From positions 1 through 25,603 of IMG/VR virus record IMGVR_UViG_3300025115_000052: 25,603 nt of DNA. One strand, 5' to 3'. The notes under the pieces are model-generated. The model made no database searches, had not been told where the DNA came from, and worked only from the letters and a program-made list of their open reading frames with translations. Origin of the DNA: a virus. Below, piece after piece: positions 1 through 10,300 of this stretch (position 1 is its first letter; every line of letters starts with the position of its first letter). A program made the position numbers and the translations under genes.

Positions 1-2
1 AC

Positions 3-104
3 GGCCTCTACCACGACAAGCACCCCCCGAGGCGCAGAGCAGGGAGCCATCGCACGATGGCCGTCGTGCCGACCGTAGCGGACACGCAAGCACCGAGGCC
101 GTGA
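3..104 (+). CDS. Possible 3' end of a convergent plus-strand gene
   Basis: From the left edge one plus-strand frame is open for 33 codons and ends in TGA at 102-104. About 27 of the 33 third positions are G or C, with lower GC at positions 1 and 2, as expected for coding DNA here. It reads GLYHDKHPPRRRAG at the start and VADTQAPRP at the end, with no recognisable domain. If real, it marks the point where the leftward late module meets a rightward module. Competing minus-strand readings exist: a 48-codon frame at 154-8 starting five bases after the previous stop, and two frames open to the edge. The call is weak. The 55 bases between 105 and 159 show no clear terminator hairpin. Confidence 0.22.
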   Translation, partial: GLYHDKHPPRRRAGSHRTMAVVPTVADTQAPRP

Positions 105-159
105 AGCCTGGTGCGCTTCCCATCTGCTGTGCTGATGCCTGGACGGTAGCCCATCAGAC

Positions 160-498
160 CTACGGTTCCTCGACGAAGAGAACAGTGATGTGGGCGTTCG
201 TGGCTACGCTGGTTGTCCAGAGCAGGTCGGCCCCCGCCTCTGTCTCTGCCAGGTAGCAGCCGACAGGCGCCATGACATCCACCTGGGTGGTGGCTGCCAT
301 GTGCGCCCTGTAGAGGACTCGGTCCCCTGCGGCGTCGTCAGATTCGATGGTCACGGTCTGGGCGCCGTCGGTTGCGATGGCGAAGCCGACCACCTTGACC
401 TTGTTCCCCGTTGAGGGGGAGTGGAGGATGCCGTCCGTGGTTGCGACGCCGACGGTGGATCGGGCGTTCTGCACTGGCGCTCGGTAGATCACACTCAT
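160..498 (-). CDS. Small beta-rich virion protein
   Basis: This 112-residue protein is predicted to be almost wholly beta strand: VKVVGFAIATDGAQTVTIES, then DRVLYRAHMAATTQVDVMAP and AHITVLFVEEP at the end. The alternation of short hydrophobic strands with a final hydrophobic strand is typical of small phage decoration or tail-tip proteins. I recall many such 110-130 residue proteins next to lysis genes, but cannot name the family. The ATG lies three bases after the endolysin stop with AAGGAAGGGGG upstream, so it is co-expressed. It has no transmembrane segment, so it is not a holin. A capsid decoration, fibre-tip or adsorption role is possible, by inference only. Confidence 0.7.
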   Translation of the reverse strand: MSVIYRAPVQNARSTVGVATTDGILHSPSTGNKVKVVGFAIATDGAQTVTIESDDAAGDRVLYRAHMAATTQVDVMAPVGCYLAETEAGADLLWTTSVATNAHITVLFVEEP

Positions 499-501
499 GG
501 G

Positions 502-1281
502 TTACCCCCTTCCTTTCGCAAGTGACATGGCCTCGAAGGTGTCGTAACCCACGATGCCGTCAGGTTCCAGCCCCCTGTACACGGTCTGGAACTCTTTGAC
601 CCGCTTCTCTAGTCTGCGGGTGAAAACCTTGTCGTCGCCCAGGCCGAAGGCGGGCTTGAAGCCCAGGTCCTGCAGGCGGCGGCGGATGGAGAGGACGGTT
701 CTGCCCCGTTCTCCCCGCTGCCACACCCCCAGGTCGTCGATGAACAGCCTGCCGTCCACCCATGGCGTGAGATGTGCGCCTGGACAGGAGGTGTCTGAGA
801 GGTCGCTGTGGCAGTAAACAGTGCTGTCGAGGGGTGACTCTACCCAGAGACGGCCAAACGCCGTCCTGGCGGCTCTGGAGGGCCTCTGAGCGCCTCCCAG
901 GATGAAGACCACAGCACGGGAGTGGTAGTTGGCGGGTTCACCGTCGTCTGAGGGGCAGTCGTCGCTGCTCCACTGGCCCCCGTTGGAATGCTGAGGGCCT
1001 CTCAGCCAGTACACTCGGCCTGTCTGACCGATGCCGAAGTTGTAGGCGATGGCCCGCATGCCCTTGGAAGGACCCGTGTGGTACGCCTCCCAGGAGCGGA
1101 GAACACGGCATTCCGCCTCGAACGAGTACGGTGGCGTCCCCCATTCGGAGCCGCCAGCAGCGTTGGTGCCGCCCCCATAGTGGACGATGGTGAGATGCGG
1201 GGCGTACCGCTTGTCATCCGACCAGACCACCTTGTCGGTCAGAACCTTCGCCCCCCACTCTTCGGGCATCACGAAACGCAT
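502..1281 (-). CDS. Endolysin: amidase plus peptidoglycan-binding domain
   Basis: This 259-residue lysin cuts the bond between N-acetylmuramic acid and L-alanine, releasing progeny. An N-terminal amidase_2/PGRP domain covers residues 1-175. The zinc ligands are His34 (TIVHYGG), His158 (YCHSD) and Cys166 (TSCPG), with AIAYNFGIGQTG at 77-88. A C-terminal peptidoglycan-binding type 1 domain covers 195-255: VLSIRRRLQDLGF, then VKEFQTVYRGLEPDGIVGYDTF in two parts (VKEFQTVY, DGIVGYDTF). I start it at ATG 1281 because AGGAGG lies five bases before it. The GTG six bases upstream is part of that ribosome binding site. There is no signal peptide, so a holin is expected, but none is visible nearby. The gap to the giant gene carries a near-copy of the boundary palindrome. 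Confidence 0.92.
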   Translation of the reverse strand: MRFVMPEEWGAKVLTDKVVWSDDKRYAPHLTIVHYGGGTNAAGGSEWGTPPYSFEAECRVLRSWEAYHTGPSKGMRAIAYNFGIGQTGRVYWLRGPQHSNGGQWSSDDCPSDDGEPANYHSRAVVFILGGAQRPSRAARTAFGRLWVESPLDSTVYCHSDLSDTSCPGAHLTPWVDGRLFIDDLGVWQRGERGRTVLSIRRRLQDLGFKPAFGLGDDKVFTRRLEKRVKEFQTVYRGLEPDGIVGYDTFEAMSLAKGRG

Positions 1282-1289
1282 AGACACCT

Positions 1290-1315
1290 CCTACTACTAG
1301 GACATCCAGTCGACA
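1290..1315 (-). promoter_or_regulatory. Boundary element F (one-mismatch palindrome before endolysin)
   Basis: TGTCGACT on the minus strand (1308-1315) lies in the gap after the giant gene, 26 bases before the endolysin ATG. Eight bases separate it from TAGTAG, which runs into the AGGAGG ribosome binding site. It lacks the TGAG part and is the weakest member of the set, but shares the 26-base spacing with element A. Confidence 0.3.
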
Positions 1316-1324
1316 TCTTGGGCG

Positions 1325-4300
1325 CTACCCGCCACCAGGATAGAGGCGTGCCAGGATGCTTGCCAGTTCCCCATCGGACATTCCAGACTCGGCCCTGTAG
1401 GGAGTGGCCCATTGGCCCTGGAACTCCATGTCATCCCTCATCTGCCCCAACTCCTGCTGGCGACCGTATTGGGTCGACCTCGTGTTGGCTGGGGTGGCGA
1501 ACCTGAGGCCGAAGCCACCGCTGTTGCGGATGGCAAACCCCGTCAACCTGTCGATCCAGTCACGCTCGCCAGGGGTGTACCCGTACCGTTGAGCCGTCTT
1601 CGGGTCGAGCGGGAAGAACGGTTCCACCCAGGCGCCCACAGTCGGCTGCACCCACGGCAGCAGCAGGTTGAACAACTCCCGTGTCTTAGAATCCACCCCT
1701 ATCTGCCCTTCTGGTGTTTCAGCAAAGGGGCTGCCAGGCAGCAGGGCATTCGTCAGCTTCAGGGCCTGCATCAGGCCCATCGGAGCGTACACCGTGTAGG
1801 GGTCGTTGCGACTCGGATCGACCAGGAAAGCGGCAGGAATCTCCACCTGCGGACCCATCATGTTCGCCAGGAACGACAGCACCCCCATCGGTGACATGCC
1901 CACATCAGTTGCGTTAGCCACATCGAACAGGTCATTGATCGGCAGGTCAGGGTCGATGAACATCCTCGCCCACCAGGGCGTGTCCGCATTCAGGACAAGA
2001 CCAGTGCCCACAGCGCCCACCCCGTAGTAGTCGGGCTGTCCGTACCTGTCATACTCGTCGCCACCACCGAAGTTCTCTTGGATGTTGCGCATGATCTTGA
2101 AGTAGCGCATCAGAAGTTCGGGCCGTTCAAGTGCCATACGCACCTGCAGTTCCATGTTCCGCTTGCCCCACACATAGAAGGGGATCATGTGGTCCTTGAT
2201 CCAGCGTTCCATGTTGGTCAGGTCCGAGTAGTCGAAGTGGACCGCCATCGACATGGAGGCGCCGAAGCGTCCTGCCCCAGGAATGGTCGGGTCGTAGTGT
2301 CGGACAAAGGCGGCCAGACGCATCAGGTTCTCGGACGACTGCATGAGATGGACCCCAGCCCTGACATGCAGGGCCTCCTTGCGGTTCCACAGCTTCAGCG
2401 AGGACAGCCAGCCCCGCACCGTGGACAGGGGTGCGATACCAGACATCTGGTTCACGAACTCGGTGCTGGCGAAGGTGTTGAAGATGCCGTTCTCGTAGGC
2501 GTCCACCAGGGTTTTCTGGTCGCCAGGGGCAAGCTCCCTGAACGCAGTTGTGTCGAAAAGATCGTCGCCTGTACCCACCACCTCTTTGTGCATCTTGTTC
2601 CAGGCGTGCAGCAGCCTGCTGGAGCGAGCGTAGTCGACAGTGCGGACGCCGCTCGCCATGCCGTTCCACCAGCCGCCCCACAGGTTGCGGGGAATGAACG
2701 ACAAGAAGTTGCCCACTGTCACCTGGGTTTTCCAGTTGGCGTAGAGCCGCTGGAACCCTCGGGCGGCGGCCCGCATCGATGGGAACTGTGAGATGCGCCC
2801 AGCCACCTGGGCGTAGTTGTCGAACCACAAGCGCACCTCTGGGGTCACATTGCGACCCTCCAGGGGGCCTCCCGCATAGCCGAACTGTGCAGGGTTGGCA
2901 AACCCTGGAGTGTTAGCCGTGGTGGTGCGATTGCCACGGGTGGTGAGGACCTTCATCATCTTGCGGTACTGGCTCTCGGTCAGCACGCCCTGTTTCACCA
3001 GCTTCTTCGCACCCTTCCGCAGGCCCACCAGCGAATCCTCCAGTCTGTCCTCCACATCTACCAGCAAAGCATCATCTAGCAACAGCTTGCCCTCAGGGGT
3101 CATCACTGCGCCGAACTCGTCGAGCAAACCATCGAAGTCGTGCAGGAACTGCGCAACTGTGTCGAGCATCTCCTGGTTCGTGACCAGTTCCGACTTCTTC
3201 ATCGCTTCAACCTGCTCGATGGCGATCTTCACGCCCCTGCGGGCAGCCACAGGATCGAGGGTGCCAGCTATGCTGGCCTGCAGATGGAACGCCTTCTCGG
3301 CCTCATGGTACACGACCATAGCCTGATCGCCCATCGCTTCCAACTGCTCTGCCACCCTGAGGAACTCGGTCTGCGCCTGCAGGCGCTGCCAATCGTCAGG
3401 CTTCAGCAGCTTCTTCAGCTTCGCCCCGTCTTCCGTCAGCTTGCCCTTCGCATCGTACAGATGATCCCACAGGGCCTTGCCTGCGCCGTCAGACTGTCGA
3501 ACCGCCTGATTCAACTTCGGACGCAGACGAAGATACAGGTCCTCCAGTTCCTCCGCATCCTTGCGCAGCACCTGCAGAACAGTGCCCCTTTCGGGTGGGA
3601 TGCCAGCGTCCGCAGCAATCTCGGCCCCTGCCTGCAAGTACTGCCTGTGCGCTTGGTAGGCGCTGCGGTACAGGTCGAGGGTGTCTTCGATGCCCGCAAT
3701 CGTGTCAAGGGCACGCACGGCCACAGGATCATCCAGTAGCTCCTGTGTTAGGCTGGCAGTAGCGACTCTGCGGTCTGGGTCTGTGAAGAGTCCAACTGTC
3801 CACGCCTCGGGCGGCTCCCATATTGGCCCTTGCGGCGTGCCACCAGGAAGCTTTCGGCTGGACCGCACATGGGCTACGAGAGCGTCCACGAACCGTGTGA
3901 TCTCATCGTCGGCCAGAACAGCAGGCTCCCATTCTGTCAGCACCTTGCGCTGCTTTCCCATCTCCATTGTGTAGGCCCGCTTCACACGGGCACGGCCCAA
4001 CTGGGTGCGGGGCACGATCAGCGACCATTGCCCCGCTCTGCGCCAGGCAGGTAGTTTAGCCCTCTCGTCGGCTAGGGCCTCTTCCCATTCTGTGAGGGCC
4101 TTCGAGTAGTCGGACATTTGCATGCCCTTCTTCGGCTCCAACGCTTGCAGGCTACGGCGCACATCGTCCGACAGCCCTGCGTATATCTCCTTGCCGAGTG
4201 CGATGCGCAGGGCTGCGGCATCGCCGCCCTGACCAAGGACCTGCGCCGCAGTGTCGTCTGTCGGGTTCAGGTAGTCTTGGAAGTTCCCCAGGCCTGCCGC

Positions 4301-7300
4301 TGGCCTCTCAGTGCAGTTCCAGTAGGCGATGCCGTCGAAACCATCACGGGCCAGGGCATCGTCGAACACCTTTCCGAACATCTCACGGTTGGGACTGTGA
4401 TTGGTGGCTATGTCCTGCACGAGGTCGTTGATAAATCTGAGGGCAGAAGGAACCTCCCCGATCTGGGCGCCCCAATATGTGGAGGCATCTCGGAGAGCCG
4501 CCACGAAGGTTGGCTGCTGCATCAGCCACTCCCATATCTTCAGGTCGGGATCGGCCCGCAGGGCAGTGATCATCTGATCCCAATGGACCATGATCTCCCT
4601 GCGGATTTGCCTGTAGCCGAAGCCGCCGTAGCCCCCCGAGTTCTGGAAGTACGGATGTGTGGCGACATCGACGGGAGGCCCACCTCGGGCCGACCCGATG
4701 ATCACACGGTCGTCCTCGGGGAGCCAGTTGACCAGGTCCTCCATGTCTGCCGACCCCAGGGGGCCGTAGCGCAGGTTGGCGGCGAAGGCCTCAGCATTCA
4801 TCTCCCACTCAGCAACAGGCAAACCCCAAGGCCCTTGACCAGCCGCAGCGGCCAGGCCCTCCGTTTCGTCGGGCGCCCACTGGTCCATAGTGGCCCCCAC
4901 AGGGATGGGCTTGTGATGTGAGGTGGCAGTGAACACTCTAGGCTGCCGAAGATCAACGGCGTATTGGAACACACCCAAGTTAGGCCTTCTGAAGCCCTCG
5001 CTCAGAGCGATCTCTTCTACGGGTTCTCCCGCCTCATCGAGAACCCAAGCCTTACCGCCTCGGACGGGGTCGGCTGCCATGATTTCGGCGGCTGACCTGT
5101 CGGCGGTGAGGTGGGCGCCGTAGGTGCAGTTGATGTCGGGGGTGCGGCGGTCGCCGTGCCTGAGCGGATCGAATCCGATGTGCAAACCTGGCTCTTCAGC
5201 TTTGCTGGTGACATGGAACCATGCTGTTCCGCCCAACGAACGCCTATCGTAGACACCGAGCGGGCCTACCTCGTAAGGGACACTGGGTGCCGCTTCGTAC
5301 TTCGCCACTCTACCGTCGAAATCTCTTTGCGCCTGGTGCAGGCGCACCCGTCTCTCCTGCACTGTGCGGGTTGGGGGCACGATGGCGATCCCCCAGGTGC
5401 CATCGGGCCGACGCATGGGCTGCATGATGCTGCCATTGAACTCATGTACGAACTCGGAGATGGCAGCGAACCAGCGGTCACCCATGCGTTCGTCCAGTGG
5501 GAAGAACGGATTCGACTTGTAGCCTTCGGGTGGAATGGCAGGTGTAGCCCAGGCCTTAGGACTCCCCGTCATGTCCCCTGGGCGCAGTGGATTGGCCCGC
5601 AACGGGCGCTCATCGAAATGGGAGGTGACATCCCACATGAACCGCTCAAGTTCTTTCACACGGTTCTCAGCGATCCTGTACCAGTGGCCGACTATGGCCT
5701 GCTTCACCACCAGGTCGTCGGTCTGGGCAAACTTGCCTCCCTTGGCGAGCGAAACGACTAGGTCGCCAGAGCCTTCCAGCGTGTAAGGGGCACCAATAGT
5801 CCTCTCGACTATCTCCCTCACTTGCGACGGATGCATCTTCAGGCCTTCGGCCATGTTCAAGATAGCTTCCTCCGTCCACACTTTCGGCTTGCCAGTCGCA
5901 TCGTCGATGGCGTGACGCACCTTGCTTTCCAGCCACCACTGTTTCAGCAGCGCCCTGTCAGCCGAACGCTCTGGGGTGATCCCATAGCTGGAAGCTGTGT
6001 CCAGCAGGGGGCCGTCGTTCCAGTGGCGGGCCTGCCAGTGCAGAGTCTTGACCATCCGTTCGGCCTCGATCAGTCTCGCCTTGCGAACCAGTTCCTGGTT
6101 CTTCTTCGACACCACCATCAGGAAGTCGGCCTTCTTCCCCTTCACGCCCTTCTTCGCCGCCTTAGCCGCCGTCACATCTTCGGCGCCAGCCTGGAGGGCC
6201 TTGAACTCTGCCTCCCAGGCAGAGCTTGTGGCAACAGCATCATCAAGAGCTTGGCCTGTTAGACCAGCCTCACGGGCCATGGCCTCTTGCAAGGACTTGT
6301 TGGGTGCGTCCCAGGACCAGAGGTCCGAGGCGACTCGCAGATCGTCTTCGTCTACCAGGGACAACTCGCCTCTGCGGGCGGCCTCCTTCAGCCGCTCCTG
6401 CAGGGGGGGGAACGAGAAGAAGGCCTGACTGCCCACCGTTTCGGAGCCGCCCTTCTGCAGAATCTCCCTCACCAAGCGTTCCGCCTCCAGGCCTACTTCG
6501 GCAGGTGTCCAGTCGACCTCCTTGCCCAACCAAACCCCCTTCCACTTCTTCCACCCACCAAGGTCGCCAACGATCTCCAGAGCGGACAGTGCGGCTTGAT
6601 GTGAGTAGTACAGGCGAAGGTTGGTGGCCTCGTCCATGAACACGGTGGCTGCGGCGGCCTGCCCATTGTCCTTGGACAGGAGCAGTTTGCGCATGGCCGA
6701 CAGCCACTCATACCGTCTACCAGTCGAATAGTCGTAGCGGGCCACGGTCACCAGGTTCTTGTGCAGTTCCCGTAGGCGGTCGAGGATCGCCTTCGTCTGT
6801 TCGGCTTCGGCCAGCAGGGCGGACAGTGCCGTCGCATTAGCGGCCTCATCCTCACCGTAAGATGCAGGGTCGATGAGGCGGGTCTTCACATCTTCGGGGA
6901 GTTGCGCCTTGCCCATCTTGACTCTGGTAGCGTTGATCCCGTAAAGAGCGTTGTCCACCGAACCTGGCACACCTGGGGTGGAGGGGGTGCCCCGTTCCAG
7001 ACGAATGGCCTCCAGAAGCTGGAGTTCTTCCTGATGGGTGAACAGGCGCACCGAACGGCCCTGAGCCTCGTCCCATTCGGGATTAGGAATACGCCAAGCT
7101 GGATGCTTGGGCGGTTTCTTCTCTCGGCGGGCCGCAGCGATACGGCCAATCAGCGAATGGTACTCATGGTCCTTCGCTGCCAGTTCGGCCTCCACCTTGC
7201 CCAGGTCACCCGCCACGCCGTCGCCGTTCGGCATGTCGGCCCCCGCCTTGCGGGCCGCTTCAATCTCCCGCATTTCAAGATCGATCTCTCTCACCAAGGT

Positions 7301-10300
7301 CCTACGACGAGCCTCCACCCCTTCCCACAGGAAGGCGGCGACCTGCACCATGTCCTGCTCTTGCAGGAAGATAGGCCGCTGCATGGATTCCACCATGGGA
7401 AGTTCGTCGGTAGGGACGGCTTCCTCGAATCCGAGGGTGGTGCGTTTGGCCGCTGTTACCACTGGTATCCGCTTCGCCACCTCCCGCACCCGCTTCACCA
7501 GTGTTTTGTGGGCCTGTTCGACCGCCCGCTGGGCAGCCCTGTCAATCGAGGTCATGCGCCTTTCGAGGGCGTCCAGAGCGTTGTCGCCTGACCTGGCGCC
7601 CTTGCTCGCCAGCACCTTCGCCTTGGCTGTCGGACCCATCAGGTTGAGGGCACGGTCGAAGGACTCCCGCAGCCACCATTGCATGTCTTTGGCGGCGAGG
7701 CGAAGAGCGGCTGCCAGGTCGGCCACCGCCTCGTCGGGGCCGAGGTCCACGATGGCTTCTGCCATGTGGCGGGGTAGCTTGAACCGTTTCATCGCCTGCT
7801 TGACCATGCCTTCCCGTTCGGCGCTACGGGTGACATCCGCCGCAGGGGTGAACGCTTCTGCCTGTCTCAGCCGTTTGACGGCACGCTGCACGATGGGATG
7901 GTTGGCTATTCCCTCCCAGACTTCTATGGTTTCCCCACCACCCAGGTCGATGGTGGCCGTCTTCATCTTGGGGGCTGGGCCATTGGCGAGGATGTTGCGC
8001 AGATGCTTCTGGATGTCGTCGCCGCCCCAGTTCCCCGAGAAGATGTTGAGAAGCACATCCTGCACCTTCACACCCCGACCGTGGCCGAGTTTGCGGAGAG
8101 TGACAGTGCCGATCTTCTCCCACTCGGAGACAAGCGCCCACTCCTTCAAGGCCTCGCCCATGTCGAAGATGTAGTTGCGGATCAGGGTAGCCGACTGGTC
8201 CTCGAACACTCTGGGGACCATCCTTCCATCTGCCAGCGGCAGGGTGTCGGCCTTGCCAAGTTTGGGCAGGCGCAGTGAGGGGTTGCGGTCTATCACATCT
8301 TGCAGGGCCTCACCCATGAGACGGTTGGCCTCCACAGGGCCGATCCAGGTTCCACCGACGAGCCGACCGTTGACGGCAGAGTCCATCAGGCCGTTGCCTT
8401 CAGGACCCCACATGCGGAAGGCAACTCGCCCCAGGGTGCGCTCTTTCATTTCGGGGGCCATGCCGATCTTCGAGAAGGATGTCTTGATGGAGGTGGCAGC
8501 TATGAAATCGGACAGCATCTGATGGCCGATGCCAAGTTTCGGGTCAATGTCAATACCTTCCTTGGCAATGATTTCAGCGGCCAGTCTCATCCACGAACTT
8601 GTGACGACAGGCACATAGTTGTCAATGCTGCCCATGTCTTGGTTGTACTCTTTAGCCTTGCGCAGGAAGATGGCGTATATCTCACGAACCTTGTCGGCTT
8701 CCCGCATGGCAGCGTCGTGAATCTCCTTATCCCCGCCTATCAGCACTTGCCCAGAACGGTAGTCACGCTGCCGCTCTGCGGGGGCGGTGAGGAACTCGGT
8801 CACCTCACGCTCGATCTTGTCGAAGTCTACCCCCTTCCGAGCCGCCAGTTTGGCGACACGGGAAGTGACCCCGACCAGCCTAGCCTGGGCCTGCATCACC
8901 ATCACATTGATGGCAGGGATAGCTTTCGCTTCGGACATGGCTATGGCCGCAGCGTTCTTGCGGCGTCCTAGCCAGGTGAGCATGTGACCCCGACCGTGCT
9001 TGGCAATGAACTCGTCTGTCTTGCGGGCGAAGTGCCCGATGCTGGGGAAGGTTTCTGCGGTCTTCTCCCAAGCCTTGCCGAAGGTTGCGACCCTCAGTTT
9101 GCTTCCCAGCCCTCGGGTGCCAGGAACGGTGAACCATCCGTAGCGGCCAGTGATGCTGCCGAAGCGGATGCCGCCTGCCATGTAGGCGGGCATGCCTTCG
9201 CTAGGCCCTAGACGCACGATGTCGGCAAAGTCATCTTCAAGCTCGAAGAACCTACGCCGCACCGCCGCCTCGTAGGTGTGGATCAGGAAGTCGGACGACT
9301 GCGGAATGCCATTCACCGTCGTGTACATCAAACGGTTGACGGCGGTGTCCATGTGTTCCCAGGCCAGGGTGAGAGGGTCGGTGAACAGGGCTTTCGCCTC
9401 TTCGGGGCCGACTAGTTTGCTCAACTGGTTGTAACTGATTGGTTTGGGAACAGCCGTCATCTTTGACAGTGCGGCGTTGATCTTGTCAAAGTGTTCTGTC
9501 ACCACATCGTCCAGATGCTTGGAGAGCAGGCCGTAGGTGCGGGTGACGAACTTGGACTTCGCAAACCTTGGCATAGCCGCTTCCAGTTCTGCGACTGTTT
9601 TGTAACCTGCGCTGTTGAGCAGTCTGGGGATCAGGGCCTGCATGCCTGCCTGGTCGAACTTGCGGGCCGCTGCCACAGCAACGGCACGGCGAAGAACACC
9701 TGATGCGGCTTCACCTCTCGCAACCGCCCCCGTGAAAGTGCCGCCGAAGGTGATACGGGCCATAGGATCAAGGTAAACATCCAGCCACAAGGTCGGAATG
9801 AAACGAATGACACCCTCACCAATCGAAGTAGGGCTTGACCAGTCGACCCCGCCATCCTGGGCTTTCCAGCCCAGCATGTTGTGTATGTCAGAGCCGAAGA
9901 ACATGCCGTCCGCTCCGAAGGCAGCGGCCCTGTCTGTGGCGAGGCGTTCACGGTCGCCCGTGATGATGGAGGCGATGTCGGTGAAGGACACGCCACGCTC
10001 GTTGCCACCGCCCTCTTCTGGGCCGTCACCGCCGAAGTAATAGGTGAGCAGACCTGTCGAGGCCGCCACCACCTGGGTGGGCCTCAACAGGGCGTAGTCC
10101 AGAACCTTCCCGAACCAGCCCATGTTGCGGTTCCACCAGCCGCCGATGCTCCTGCCGCCTGTCATGTCCTGATAGGCGCCCGACAGGGCATCCCTCTCCT
10201 GCATTAGAGAGGCCCGTTCGTCGGTGCTGAGGTCAGGCTGGGCGAGCAGGTCGTTGATGTCGTCGATGGTGCGCTGAATCGACTTCAGGGCATCATCCGA

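Noticed and set aside
1-102. tRNA or other structured RNA enclosed by ACGGCCTC/GAGGCCGT
   Set aside because: The spacing and interior lack a T-arm, anticodon arm and CCA-type end. The inverted pair alone is not enough.
160-498. Holin call for the gene after the endolysin
   Set aside because: The protein is beta-rich with no hydrophobic helix long enough to span a membrane.
2127-2828. 233-codon minus frame within the giant gene
   Set aside because: It is out of frame with the conserved C-terminal blocks of the giant protein and shows no motif of its own.
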